From: Actinophytocola sp044466355
GTDB taxonomy: Bacteria; Actinomycetota; Actinomycetes; Mycobacteriales; Pseudonocardiaceae
Direction: 5' to 3'
DNA length: 64,000 nt
Assembly (NCBI RefSeq): GCF_044466355.1
Contig: NZ_JBITMQ010000001.1
Span: forward strand, 744,001-808,000
Shown: positions 50,634 to 59,137 of the stretch, in pieces
Layout of the letters: each line of letters opens with the position of its first letter
Position numbering within the stretch: position 1 is the stretch's first letter
Translations under genes and position numbers: made by a program
The notes under the pieces: model-generated
What the model saw: the letters and a program-made list of their open reading frames with translations, nothing else
Told to the model about the DNA's origin: nothing
Database searches by the model: none

Positions 50634-51410
50634 GTGGTCGTGCTGACCGGGCTGTTCCTCGCACCGCTCGCCGTCATGGTGCTCGGCGCGTTGCAGCGAC
50701 CGTTGCAGCCGCCGCCCAACGGGCTCGACCTGTGGCCGGACCCCGTCGAGTGGACGAACTTCGCGACCGTGCCGCGGTTCATGCCGCTCGGCAGGCTGCT
50801 GCTGAACTCGGTGCTGCTGCTCGTGGTCGCGGTCCCGGTCACCGTCGTCGTCACGTCGATGGCCGGGCTCGCGATCGTCACCGCACGGGGTGCGCTGCGC
50901 CGGTGGCTCGTGGGCGTGTCGGTGCTGATGCTGCTGGTGCCCGCCGCCGCGTTGTGGGTGCCGCGTGTGGTGCTGCTGCGCGGGATCGGCCTCGCGGACA
51001 CCCCGTTCACGGTCGCGCTGCTCGCGCTCGCGGGCACGACACCGTTCTACGTGCTGCTGTTCGCGCTGGCCTACTCGCGCATCCCCGCGGCTCTGCTCGA
51101 GGCGGCCGCGCTGGAGGGCCTGAGCCCGTTCGCCGTGTGGCGCCGTGTCGCGTTGCCGCTGGCCAGACCCGCCGCGGTGGCGGTGGCCGCGCTGTCCGGG
51201 CTGTACTACTGGTCCACGTTCATGGATCCGCTGACCCTCGTGTCGTCACCCGGCAACTGGCCGGTGGCGCTGGGGCTGCGGAACCTCAGTGAGATGGAGG
51301 CCGCGCTGTACCCGATCTACCTGTCCGCAGCGGTGCTCGTGACAGCGCCCGCGCTGCTCGCGTTCGGCATCGCCCAACGGTCGTTCTTCTCCTCGGTGGA
51401 ACGCTCATGA
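50634..51410 (+). CDS. Carbohydrate ABC transporter permease, MalG type (start uncertain)
   Basis: This permease has about six membrane helices and the EAA loop (EAAALEGLSPFAVW, then LPLARP). The first standard start, GTG 50634, lies inside the first membrane helix, has no ribosome site and gives 258 residues. The frame is open upstream to a CTG at 50559 that overlaps the propeller gene's stop as CTGA. That start would give 283 residues and a normal basic N-terminus (RHDTTRPPRRTTTWW). The three following junctions are all ATGA overlaps, which favours the CTG. Partner: the MalF-type permease at 53628. Confidence 0.82.
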   Translation: MVVLTGLFLAPLAVMVLGALQRPLQPPPNGLDLWPDPVEWTNFATVPRFMPLGRLLLNSVLLLVVAVPVTVVVTSMAGLAIVTARGALRRWLVGVSVLMLLVPAAALWVPRVVLLRGIGLADTPFTVALLALAGTTPFYVLLFALAYSRIPAALLEAAALEGLSPFAVWRRVALPLARPAAVAVAALSGLYYWSTFMDPLTLVSSPGNWPVALGLRNLSEMEAALYPIYLSAAVLVTAPALLAFGIAQRSFFSSVERS

Positions 51411-52651
51411 GGCGCACACTGCTGGCGATTCCCGTGCTTCTGGTGTTGAGCGCGTGCTCGAACGGCGCCGGTGCCGACGAGGGGAACCCGAGCGCGTCGA
51501 TCACCGTGCAGGTCGGGGCCGACCCGGAGGAGGCGGCGGTGTACCGCAGCCTCGTGTCCGCCTACCGGGAGGCCGGTGGCGGCGAGGTCGACCTCGTGAC
51601 GGTGACCCGCGACGACCACCTCACCCGGCTCTCCACCGCGTTCACGTCCGGGGACGCGCCGGACGTCTTCCTGATCAACTACCGCCAGTACGCGCCGTTC
51701 GTGCAACGCGGTGCCGTGCGGCCGATCGGACCGTTGCTCGCCGACGCCGGCGTCGACACGGCGGACTACTACGAGGAACCGTTGCGGGCGTTCACCTACG
51801 ACGGTGACCTGCAGTGCATGCCGCAGAACATCTCCTCGCTCGTCGTCTACTGGAACCGCGCGCTGTTCGCGGAGGCGGGTGTCCCGGCGCCGAAGGCGGG
51901 CTGGTCGTGGGACGAGTTCACCGCGACGGCCAAGGCGCTGACCGGCGGCGGGGTGAAGGGTGTCGGCATCGACCCGTCGATCGTGCGCATGGCGCCGTTC
52001 ATCTGGAGCGACGGCGGCACGATCGTCGACGACAACGCGTCGCCGACCCGCACGACCCTCCACGAGCCCGCCGCCCGCGGGGCACTGCAGAAGGTCCTGG
52101 ACCTGATCGGCAGCGGCGCGACCCCGGACAAGGAGCAGCTCGCCGCACAGGGCGTGCCGGAACAGTTCATGACCGGCAAGGTGGCGATGTTCCTCAGCTC
52201 GCGTGTCGAGGTGCCCGGACTGCGCGAACAGCGCGGCCTGGACTTCGACGTCGCGGGCCTGCCGGTGATGGGGGAACCCGCGTCGGTGCTCCACTCGGAC
52301 GCCTACTGCGTCGCCAGTGGCTCGCCGAACGCCGCGGCCGCCGCGAAGTTCGTCGCCTACGCCGTCGGGCAGCAGGGGCAGACGCTGACCGCGCTCGGCG
52401 GTCGGACGGTGCCGTCGCTGCGGTCGGTCGCGACGTCGCCCGCGTTCCTCAGCCCGGCCCGCGCCCCCGTGTCGTCACAGGTGTTCCTCGACGCGATCCC
52501 GCACCTGCGGCACACGCCGGTGGCGCCGTCGTGGCCGGAGGTGGAGGACGTGATCGGCACCCAGCTGGAACGGGCCTTCCTGGACGGGGTGCCGTTGGAC
52601 GAGGTCCTGGCGGAGATCCGGAAACAGGCGGATCCGTTGCTGCGCCCATGA
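51407..52651 (+). CDS. Carbohydrate ABC transporter substrate-binding lipoprotein (family 1)
   Basis: This 414-residue protein has lipoprotein signal MRRTLLAIPVLLVLSAC (lipobox LSAC), then a family 1 sugar-binding fold (ITVQVGADPEEAAVYRSLV; DAPDVFLINYRQYAPF; SSLVVYWNRALF). The ATG overlaps the permease stop in ATGA. It sits between a permease and the ATPase, unlike the usual binding protein-permease-permease order. Substrate unknown. Confidence 0.9.
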   Translation: MRRTLLAIPVLLVLSACSNGAGADEGNPSASITVQVGADPEEAAVYRSLVSAYREAGGGEVDLVTVTRDDHLTRLSTAFTSGDAPDVFLINYRQYAPFVQRGAVRPIGPLLADAGVDTADYYEEPLRAFTYDGDLQCMPQNISSLVVYWNRALFAEAGVPAPKAGWSWDEFTATAKALTGGGVKGVGIDPSIVRMAPFIWSDGGTIVDDNASPTRTTLHEPAARGALQKVLDLIGSGATPDKEQLAAQGVPEQFMTGKVAMFLSSRVEVPGLREQRGLDFDVAGLPVMGEPASVLHSDAYCVASGSPNAAAAAKFVAYAVGQQGQTLTALGGRTVPSLRSVATSPAFLSPARAPVSSQVFLDAIPHLRHTPVAPSWPEVEDVIGTQLERAFLDGVPLDEVLAEIRKQADPLLRP

Positions 52652-53631
52652 GTGTCGTGGTCGAAGGCGCGCGGAAGGTGTACCGGGCACGCCGAGGCGC
52701 CCGGGTGGTGGCCCTGGACGGGGTCGACCTGGCGGCGAAGCCCGGTGAGCTGCTCGTCGTCGTCGGGCCGTCCGGTTCGGGGAAGTCGACGCTGCTGCGG
52801 GCGATCGCCGGGCTGGAACCACTCGACGCGGGCCGCGTGGTCATCGACGACCGGGACGTCACCGGGGTGCCCGCCGGGCGGCGGGACGTGGCGCTGGTGT
52901 TCCAGGAGGCGGCGCTGTTCCCGCATCTGGGGGTGGCCGCGAACATCGGGATCGGGGAGCGGGCGCGAGGCACCCGGCGCGGGGACGTCGAGTCCCGGGT
53001 CCGTGAGGTGGCGCGGACGCTGGACATCGAGCCGCTCCTGAGCCGGATGCCGGGCGAGCTGAGCGGCGGCGAGCGGCAACGGGTGGCCCTGGCCCGTGCC
53101 ATGATCCGCGCACCCCGGGTGTGCCTGCTCGACGAGCCGCTCGCGTCGGTCGACACGGAACTGCGCCTGCGCATGCGCGGCGAGATCCGTGCGGTGCAAC
53201 GGTCCCTGGGCGTGCCGATGGTGCACGTGACCCACGACCAGGCCGAGGCGATGGCGATGGCCGACCGGGTGGCGGTCATGGCCGAGGGCAAGGTGCTCCA
53301 GTGCGACACCCCGGCCTCGGTCTACGCCCGGCCCGCGACGACCGCGGTGGCCAGGGTCTTCGGTCCGCTGCCGATGAACCTGCTGCCCGCGGTCGACGGC
53401 GTGGTCACCGGGGTGCGCCCGGACCGGGTACGGGTGCACCGGTCCGGCTCCGGCCGGCGGGCGACCGTGGTCGCGGTCGAACCGGCGGGCGAGGAGTGCC
53501 TGGTCACCGTGGACGATCTGCTGGCACGACTGCCGTGGGCGGACGCACCACAGGTCGGCGAGCACGTGGTGGTCACGTGGCGGCCGGAGGACGAACACCA
53601 CTTCGACGCGGCCACCGGTGCCCGCCGATGA
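52648..53631 (+). CDS. Sugar ABC transporter ATPase, MalK/UgpC type
   Basis: This 327-residue ATPase has Walker A GPSGSGKST, Q loop VFQEAALFPH, signature LSGGERQR, Walker B VCLLDEPLASVD and switch THD. A C-terminal TOBE-like regulatory domain (about 240-327) follows. This transporter has its own ATPase, in contrast to the sugar operon at 1290-5380. ATGA overlap with the binding-protein stop. Confidence 0.92.
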   Translation: MSVVVEGARKVYRARRGARVVALDGVDLAAKPGELLVVVGPSGSGKSTLLRAIAGLEPLDAGRVVIDDRDVTGVPAGRRDVALVFQEAALFPHLGVAANIGIGERARGTRRGDVESRVREVARTLDIEPLLSRMPGELSGGERQRVALARAMIRAPRVCLLDEPLASVDTELRLRMRGEIRAVQRSLGVPMVHVTHDQAEAMAMADRVAVMAEGKVLQCDTPASVYARPATTAVARVFGPLPMNLLPAVDGVVTGVRPDRVRVHRSGSGRRATVVAVEPAGEECLVTVDDLLARLPWADAPQVGEHVVVTWRPEDEHHFDAATGARR

Positions 53632-54494
53632 GAAGGTGGCCACTGGCGGCGCCCTACCTCGCAGGCTCGGCACTCCTGGTGCTCGCGCCACTCGGGCTGG
53701 CCGCGGCGCTGGCGTTCACCGACTACTTCGGGTTCCGGCCGCCGTCGTTCACCGGGACGGACAACCTCACCCGCCTCGCCTCCGACGAGACCTTCTGGGA
53801 CGCGGTGGGCATCAGCGCGCTCGTCGCGGCGGTGGTCGTGCCGCTGCGGCTGCTCCTGGCCGTGGGCGCGGCGTTGCTGCTGGCCCGCCGCCGAGGCGCG
53901 CGCACCGCGATCGGCCGGGCGGCGGCGTACCTGCCGTCGGTCGTCCCGGATGCGGCGTGGGCGTTGTTGTGGTTGTGGATCCTCAACCCGTTGTACGGGC
54001 CGCTGCCCGCGCTGCTCGACGTGTTCGGGGTGCCGGACCCGGGTTTCCTGACGACGCCGTGGGGAGCGCGGGCCGGGTTGGTGCTGGTCATGGCGTTCCA
54101 GGTGGGCGAGGCGTTCGTCGTGGCACTGGCCGCCCGCCTGGCCATCCCGTCATGCCTGCACGAGGCGATCGAGGTGGAGGGCGGCTCACCGTGGTTCGCC
54201 ATGACGCGGGTGACCCTGCCGCTGATGGCGCCGATCGTGCTCGTACTGGCCGTGCGGGACATGGTGGTCGTGGTCCAGAACGCGTTCGTGCCCGCGTTGC
54301 TGGTGACCGACGGCGGGCCGGCGAACGCGACCCTGACCGCGCCGCTGCTGATCTACCGCCGCGCCTTCGAGTACGGCGAACTCGGCTACGCGAGCACGTT
54401 GTCGGTGGCGTTGCTCGTGCTGACCGCGATCGCGGCCGCCTTCCCGCTGTGGCTCGCCGCCCGCCTGGCCGCACACCAGCGCACCCGGTCCTGA
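53628..54494 (+). CDS. Carbohydrate ABC transporter permease, MalF type
   Basis: This 288-residue permease has six membrane helices (YLAGSALLVLAPLGLAAALAF first) and the EAA loop (EAIEVEGGSPWFAM, then LPLMAP). ATGA overlap with the ATPase stop. It is the last gene of the operon; no terminator hairpin was recognised in the 40 bases after it. Confidence 0.9.
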   Translation: MRRWPLAAPYLAGSALLVLAPLGLAAALAFTDYFGFRPPSFTGTDNLTRLASDETFWDAVGISALVAAVVVPLRLLLAVGAALLLARRRGARTAIGRAAAYLPSVVPDAAWALLWLWILNPLYGPLPALLDVFGVPDPGFLTTPWGARAGLVLVMAFQVGEAFVVALAARLAIPSCLHEAIEVEGGSPWFAMTRVTLPLMAPIVLVLAVRDMVVVVQNAFVPALLVTDGGPANATLTAPLLIYRRAFEYGELGYASTLSVALLVLTAIAAAFPLWLAARLAAHQRTRS

Positions 54495-54534
54495 AAGTCG
54501 TAACAGCCGGGAAGCGGCCGTCGACTGTGTTCGC

Positions 54535-55485
54535 ATGGGAATCTTCGAGCGGCTGCGATCCGGAGTGGGCCCGGCTGTTTCGTGGCAGCTGTACGGCGGT
54601 GACGAGGACCTCGAGGTGGTCGGCGAGTCCGCCTACCAGGACGCGCTCTGGTCGCTCTGCGGCGGATCACGGGGAGATCGGGTCCGGCACGACGTCGTCG
54701 CGGTCCTGGTGCCCGAACCGCGGAACCCGTACGACAGCAACGCGATCTGTGTGCGCGTCGACGCCCACGTCGTCGGGTACCTGCCCCGCGAGGTGGCCGC
54801 GCGGTACCTCTCCGGGCTTCAGGCGTTGATGTCCACCTCCGGCACGGCGGTCGCGCTCCGCGGCGTGATCGTCGGCGGCGGATACCGCAACGACGGTCCG
54901 GGCCGGCTCGGGGTGTGGCTCTCCCATGAGCCCGCGGACTTCGGGATCGCCGTCGTCCGGCGCGTGCCCGGACGCCCACCCACCGCGGGTGGCGAGATGC
55001 GGACCGGGTTCAGCGAGGCCTGGCAGAGCGACATCGAGGACGACTCCTACGACCTGTCCTGGTTCGACGGCCTGCCCACCGCGGACCGGCCCGCCATCGC
55101 GGCGCTGCGGGCTCTGCTCGTGGACGAACGTGACCCGATCGACCGGCACTTCCAGTTCGCCGAGCTGGAGAAGCGCCTCTACCACGCACGGGACCTCTAC
55201 GAGACCGCGCTCGACGAGTTCGACGACGCCTGCACGCGGCACGACGCGGACATGGACGTCATCCGAGGTGCCTTCATGCGCAAGTGGGGCAAGGTGCCGC
55301 TGCTCGAGACCTACCGGCAGATGGCCATCCGCAAGCAGAAACAGAAGGACTGGCAGGCCTGTCTGTGGTGGGCGGACCGAGGGCTCGCCCTCTACGGCGA
55401 CGACGCCGCCCGCGACGAGGCCGTCGAGGACCTCCTCAAGCGGCGCAACCGTGCGCTGCTCAAGCTCGAGGGCCGGCAGCGGTAG
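54535..55485 (+). CDS. HIRAN-domain protein
   Basis: This 316-residue protein has a HIRAN domain at about residues 25-115: VVGESAYQDAL, then VAVLVPEPRNPYDSNAICV and VVGYLPREVAARY. In HLTF-type helicases the domain binds 3' DNA ends. In bacteria stand-alone copies are uncharacterised. The C-terminal half (about 195-316) is helical and TPR-like (EKRLYHARDLYETALDEFDD; WQACLWWADRGLALYGDDAA). No nuclease or helicase motif is present. The ATG at 54535 has a weak upstream site (GGGAAGCGG). Confidence 0.82.
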   Translation: MGIFERLRSGVGPAVSWQLYGGDEDLEVVGESAYQDALWSLCGGSRGDRVRHDVVAVLVPEPRNPYDSNAICVRVDAHVVGYLPREVAARYLSGLQALMSTSGTAVALRGVIVGGGYRNDGPGRLGVWLSHEPADFGIAVVRRVPGRPPTAGGEMRTGFSEAWQSDIEDDSYDLSWFDGLPTADRPAIAALRALLVDERDPIDRHFQFAELEKRLYHARDLYETALDEFDDACTRHDADMDVIRGAFMRKWGKVPLLETYRQMAIRKQKQKDWQACLWWADRGLALYGDDAARDEAVEDLLKRRNRALLKLEGRQR

Positions 55486-55511
55486 CGGCCCGCCCGGTTC
55501 GGGGCGAACGA

Positions 55512-55952
55512 CTACTGCTCCAGCAGTTCCTTCTCCTTCGCGGCCCGCTCGTCGTAGGCAGCCCGCGCCTCGGCGATGGCCAGCTGGTGCTCCTCGGTCC
55601 ACGTGACCAGCGCCTTGATCGTCTCGTGGAGCGTGCAGCCCATGTCGGTCAGCTCGTAGTCGACGCGCGGCGGCACCACCGGGTAGACCTTGCGGTTCAC
55701 GAGCCCGTCGCGTTCCAGCTGGCGCAGCGTGACCGTCAGCATGCGCTGGCTGATGCCGTCGATCTCCTTGCGCAGCTCCGAGAACCGCAGCGACCGGCGT
55801 TCCAGCAGCGCGATCACCAGCAGCGACCACTTGTCGGCGATGCGGTCGAGGATCTGCCGCACCTCGCAGTCCGCCCGGGAGTGCCACTGCCAGACGTCGA
55901 ACTCCTCTGTTCCCTCGCAGTAACCAGGTTCTCCTGAAGTGCCTTCTTCCAC
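55512..55952 (-). CDS. HxlR-family transcriptional regulator
   Basis: This 146-residue winged-helix protein has the HxlR pattern CEVRQILDRIADKWSLLVI, RRSLRFSELRKEIDGISQRML and DGLVNRKVYPVVPPRVDYEL. The single conserved N-terminal cysteine, often a redox or aldehyde sensor, is in CEVRQ. GTG 55952 is chosen with GGGGA upstream. It is divergent from the MFS gene and likely represses it. Confidence 0.88.
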   Translation of the reverse strand: MEEGTSGEPGYCEGTEEFDVWQWHSRADCEVRQILDRIADKWSLLVIALLERRSLRFSELRKEIDGISQRMLTVTLRQLERDGLVNRKVYPVVPPRVDYELTDMGCTLHETIKALVTWTEEHQLAIAEARAAYDERAAKEKELLEQ

Positions 55953-55992
55953 AGTTCCCCATGGTGACTCAGGATGAGGTTCATAACAAGAG

Positions 55993-56018
55993 AGAACCCA
56001 GTTCTGTTTGGTAACCAA
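55993..56018. promoter_or_regulatory. Two palindromes in the HxlR/MFS divergent promoter
   Basis: AGAAC-CCA-GTTCT (55993-56005) and the 11-bp TTGGTAACCAA (56008-56018) lie just before and over the MFS ribosome site. Either could be the HxlR operator. Confidence 0.6.
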
Positions 56019-56028
56019 GGAGTGGTGG

Positions 56029-57399
56029 ATGGCGAAGATGAGCGGCCGCGCACGTGCCGTGCTGTTCGTGCTGTGCGGCTCGATCTTCCTGGAGGGCGTC
56101 GACGTCTCCATGCTGGGCATGGCGCTGCCCGCGATCCGGGCGGACCTCGGCATGTCGACGGCCGAACTGCAGTGGGTGGTGTCCGCCTACGTGCTGAGCT
56201 ACGGCGGGTTCATGCCGCTCGGCGGGCGGGCCGCCGACCTGCTTGGCCGCCGCCGGATGTTCGTGTTCTGGCTCGCCGTCTTCCTCGCGTTCTCGGGGCT
56301 CGGCGGGCTCGCGGGCGACGGCTGGGTGCTGATCCTCTCCCGGTTCGTCACCGGGGTCGCCGCCGCGTTCATGACGCCCGCCGGGCTGTCGCTGATCACG
56401 ACCAGCTTCCCCGAGGGACCGCCGCGCAACCGGGCGGTGCTCTGGTACGCGGCGGCCGGGGCGGCCGGGTTCTCGCTCGGGCTCGTCGTCGGCGGGCTGC
56501 TCACCGCGCTCGGCTGGCGGTGGGTGTTCTTCGCGCCGGTGCTGCTCGCGGCCCTCATCCTCGTCATGGCGGTGCGGCTCGTGCCCACCGACGTCCCCGC
56601 CGACGGCCCGCGCCGGTTCGACGTCGCCGGTGCGGTCACGCTGACGACCGGCATGGTCACGCTCGTCTACACGGTCGTGCGGGTGCCCGAGGTACCCGCC
56701 GTCGTCAGCGTGGCGACGGGTGCGCTGGCGGTCGCGCTGCTGGTCGCGTTCGTCGTGGTCGAGTCGCGGTCCCCGGTTCCGTTGGTGCGGCTGGGCATCC
56801 TGCGCGGCGTGGCGCTGGTGCGGGCCAACGTCGCGACCGTGCTGTTCGCGGGCGCGTTCGTCAGCTTCCAGTTCATCACCGTGCTGTACCTGCAGGAGGT
56901 GCGTGGCTGGTCGGCCATCGAGACCGGGCTCGCGCTGGTGGTGGTGGCGATCGACGCGGTGCTGGCGCCCACGGTGACACCGCGGCTCGTGGACCGTTTC
57001 GGCAACCCGCCGGTGATCGTCGCCGGGGTGGCCGCCGCCGTGCTGGGCTACGCGCTGTTCCTGTCCATCCCCGCCGACGCCGCCTACTGGACGGCCATGT
57101 TCCCGACGATGGTGTTGCTGGGCATCGCGTTCACCCTGGTCTACGGCCCGCTGACGATCGTCGCGACCGACGGCGTCGCCGACCACGAGCAGGGGCTCGC
57201 GAGCGGGCTGTGGAACACCTCGTTCCAGTTCGGTGCCGCGCTCGGCCTCGCGGTCGCGACGACTCTGTCGGTCACCGCGCACGGCCTGCCCGGCCTGCAC
57301 GCCGCGTTCGCCGTGCCGGTGACCGCCGCGGCGCTCGCGCTGGTGGTGGCGGCGACCGGGCTGCGCAGGCGCCGGGTGGCGGTCCCCATCCCGGCGTGA
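56029..57399 (+). CDS. MFS drug exporter, EmrB/QacA (DHA2) type
   Basis: This 456-residue transporter has about 14 membrane helices. It has the DHA2 motifs LGMALPAIRADLGMSTAELQWVVSAYVLSYG in parts, motif A GGRAADLLGRRR, and motif C-like GAAGFSLGLVVGG. ATG 56029 follows AAGGAG six bases upstream; an upstream TTG lacks one. Divergent HxlR control suggests induction by a toxic compound. Substrate unknown. Confidence 0.92.
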   Translation: MAKMSGRARAVLFVLCGSIFLEGVDVSMLGMALPAIRADLGMSTAELQWVVSAYVLSYGGFMPLGGRAADLLGRRRMFVFWLAVFLAFSGLGGLAGDGWVLILSRFVTGVAAAFMTPAGLSLITTSFPEGPPRNRAVLWYAAAGAAGFSLGLVVGGLLTALGWRWVFFAPVLLAALILVMAVRLVPTDVPADGPRRFDVAGAVTLTTGMVTLVYTVVRVPEVPAVVSVATGALAVALLVAFVVVESRSPVPLVRLGILRGVALVRANVATVLFAGAFVSFQFITVLYLQEVRGWSAIETGLALVVVAIDAVLAPTVTPRLVDRFGNPPVIVAGVAAAVLGYALFLSIPADAAYWTAMFPTMVLLGIAFTLVYGPLTIVATDGVADHEQGLASGLWNTSFQFGAALGLAVATTLSVTAHGLPGLHAAFAVPVTAAALALVVAATGLRRRRVAVPIPA

Positions 57400-57402
57400 C
57401 CT

Positions 57403-57445
57403 CGTGGGGACCCGGCGGTCATGACCTGTCCGGCCGGGTCCCACG
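57403..57445. terminator. Bidirectional terminator, MFS / MBL-fold hydrolase
   Basis: Left arm 57403-57416 and right arm 57433-57445 (CGTGGGACCCGGC pairing, one bulged G on the left) close a 16-base loop between two convergent stops (57399 and 57462). Confidence 0.8.
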
Positions 57446-57461
57446 GTTCCTCCCGTGATGT

Positions 57462-58220
57462 TCAGGCCGTCTGGAGCCGGTCGGCGATCCCAGCCGCGGT
57501 GAAGGCGGCCACCACGTCGTCGCGGCTCTCCGTGAAATGGCCCCAGCTGTCGCAGTGCGCGGGGACGACCCGGCGCGCGTCCAGTATGCGGGCGGCCTCG
57601 GCGGCGCCGGCCCCGTCGAGCGTGACCAGCGCGCCGTCGAAGAACGGCGTGCGGGCCGCGCCCGCGAACAGGACCGCGGTGTCCACCGGCCCGACGCGCC
57701 GGGCGATGTCGCGGACGACGTCCAGGGACGCGTTGTCGCCACTGACGTAGACGGTGGGCAGGTCGGGGGCGCTCAGGAGAAAGCCGACGACCTCGCCGGT
57801 GAGGGGTTCGCAGCCCTCGGGTCCGTGCCGGGCCGGTGTCGCGGTCACGGTCACGCGACCACCGCCGGGGCGTGCCAGGTCGACGTTCTCCCAGGGGGCA
57901 AGCCCGCGGGCGGTGCCGCCGAGGCGCCGGGCTCCGCCGGCGGTGGTGAGGACGAGCGGGACGTCGTCGAGCAGCGCCCGGCCCGTGGTGTCGAGGTTGT
58001 CCGGGTGCTGGTCGTGGGAGAGCAACACCGCGTCGACGGCGCCGAGGTCGGCCGGTCCGACGGGGGAGGCGGCCGTCTTGGTCACGACCAGGCCGGGCCC
58101 GAGGGGGTAGTCGCCGGGAGCGTCGAAGGTCGGGTCGGTCAGCAACCGGAGACCTCCGTACTCGATGAGGGTGGTCGGCCCACCGATGACGCGCACGTGG
58201 ACCTGCTGGATGTCGGTCAT
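57462..58220 (-). CDS. Metallo-beta-lactamase-fold hydrolase (UlaG-like)
   Basis: This 252-residue MBL-fold protein resembles UlaG/RomA-type lactonases and phosphodiesterases (GGPTTLIEYGGLRLLTDPTF at the N-terminus). Metal motif: LLSHDQHPDNLD, a HxxHxDxxD variant; further ligands lie in TPARHGPEG, YVSGDNA and VPAHCDSWGHF. One expected ligand position reads Asn/Asp rather than His, so one metal site may differ. No signal peptide. Divergent from the CGNR regulator. Confidence 0.85.
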   Translation of the reverse strand: MTDIQQVHVRVIGGPTTLIEYGGLRLLTDPTFDAPGDYPLGPGLVVTKTAASPVGPADLGAVDAVLLSHDQHPDNLDTTGRALLDDVPLVLTTAGGARRLGGTARGLAPWENVDLARPGGGRVTVTATPARHGPEGCEPLTGEVVGFLLSAPDLPTVYVSGDNASLDVVRDIARRVGPVDTAVLFAGAARTPFFDGALVTLDGAGAAEAARILDARRVVPAHCDSWGHFTESRDDVVAAFTAAGIADRLQTA

Positions 58221-58228
58221 CCTGGTTC

Positions 58229-58280
58229 CTCACGGAAGTGGATTGAGTTTGCCGTGAGTAACCGTAGGGTGCTCTCACGG
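58229..58280. promoter_or_regulatory. Repeated CTCACGG/CCGTGAG sites in the CGNR/MBL promoter
   Basis: CTCACGG (58229-58235), CCGTGAG (58252-58258) and CTCACGG (58274-58280) occur within 52 bases. The last two form an inverted pair 15 bases apart. Probable operator region of the CGNR protein. Confidence 0.6.
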
Positions 58281-58298
58281 ATAAGCGCAAGGAGTACC

Positions 58299-58886
58299 AT
58301 GAGGCGTGTGATGGAGGTCTTGCCGCCGGCGCCTGGGGCTGACGAGCACGTCGCGCTGGACTTCGCCGACAGCGCCATCGCCCTGCCCGGCGGGCAGTAC
58401 CTCGACCTGCTCGGTGACCCCGAGGGCGCCGGCCGGTGGCTGGCCGACCGCGAACTCGCCCCCGAGAACGCCGGGTTGCGGGCGGTGTGTGCCGCGCAGC
58501 TCCGCGCGCTACGGGAACAGGTGCGGGCGTTGCTGGCCGCCCGGATCGAGGGGCACCCCGCTCCCCGCGGTGCACTGCAGGCCGTCAACGACGCCATGAC
58601 CCGCGTGCCGAGCGCGTCGCTGTTGCGCTGGGACGACGGTCGTGGTTTCCACCGTGCCCCCGAGCATCCGACGACCCAGATCCTCGAACACGCCCTCGCG
58701 GTCCTCGCGGCCGACGCGGCCGACCTGCTCACCGGCTCCGATGCCGACCGCTTGGCCGCCTGCGGCTCCCCGCCGTGCAACCGCCTGCTGCTCCGCACCC
58801 ACGGTCGCCGCCAGTGGTGCTCCACGCGCTGCGGCGACCGCGTGCGCGCCGCCCGCGCGTATGCCCGGCGTGGCCGCTCCGCGTAG
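58299..58886 (+). CDS. CGNR zinc-finger / ABATE-domain regulator
   Basis: This 195-residue protein has an N-terminal ABATE-type domain (LDFADSAIAL; YLDLLGDPEGAGRWL) that probably binds a small ligand. The C-terminal CGNR zinc finger (CGSPPCNRLLL, then RQWCSTRCGDRVRAARAYARR) contacts DNA. The first motif reads CGSPPCN. AAGGAG precedes the ATG at 58299. It is divergent from the MBL-fold gene and likely regulates it. Confidence 0.9.
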   Translation: MRRVMEVLPPAPGADEHVALDFADSAIALPGGQYLDLLGDPEGAGRWLADRELAPENAGLRAVCAAQLRALREQVRALLAARIEGHPAPRGALQAVNDAMTRVPSASLLRWDDGRGFHRAPEHPTTQILEHALAVLAADAADLLTGSDADRLAACGSPPCNRLLLRTHGRRQWCSTRCGDRVRAARAYARRGRSA

Positions 58887-59108
58887 CTCCCACCGGGTTC
58901 TTTCAGGCCTGTCACACGGTTCCCTCAGGTTCGCGGTCGAGGATCTCCCTTGTCGGGAGGTCGGAGAACCAGGGGGAGGTGGATGCGGCGGGGAGTGCCG
59001 CGGCGCGGCTGGGGGATGTCGCGGGCCGCGGTGCTCCTCGGCCGCATCGTCGTGTTTGCGCCGTTCGGCGGTAGGTCGGTTGCAGGATCGTGTCTACGTT
59101 CATCGATA

Positions 59109-59126
59109 TTGCAACCGGACTTGCAA
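59109..59126. promoter_or_regulatory. Twin TTGCAA sites before the IclR gene
   Basis: TTGCAA (59109-59114) and TTGCAA (59121-59126) are self-complementary and 12 bases apart, about one helical turn. They lie directly before the chosen GTG 59138. A half copy TTGCAG occurs near 59080. Possible IclR autoregulatory site. Confidence 0.5.
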
Positions 59127-59137
59127 AGTGGGGTCTC

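Noticed and set aside
58887..59137. Possible small gene between the CGNR and IclR genes
   Set aside because: Short open frames exist, but none has a ribosome site, family motif or codon bias. Only the TTGCAA sites look functional.
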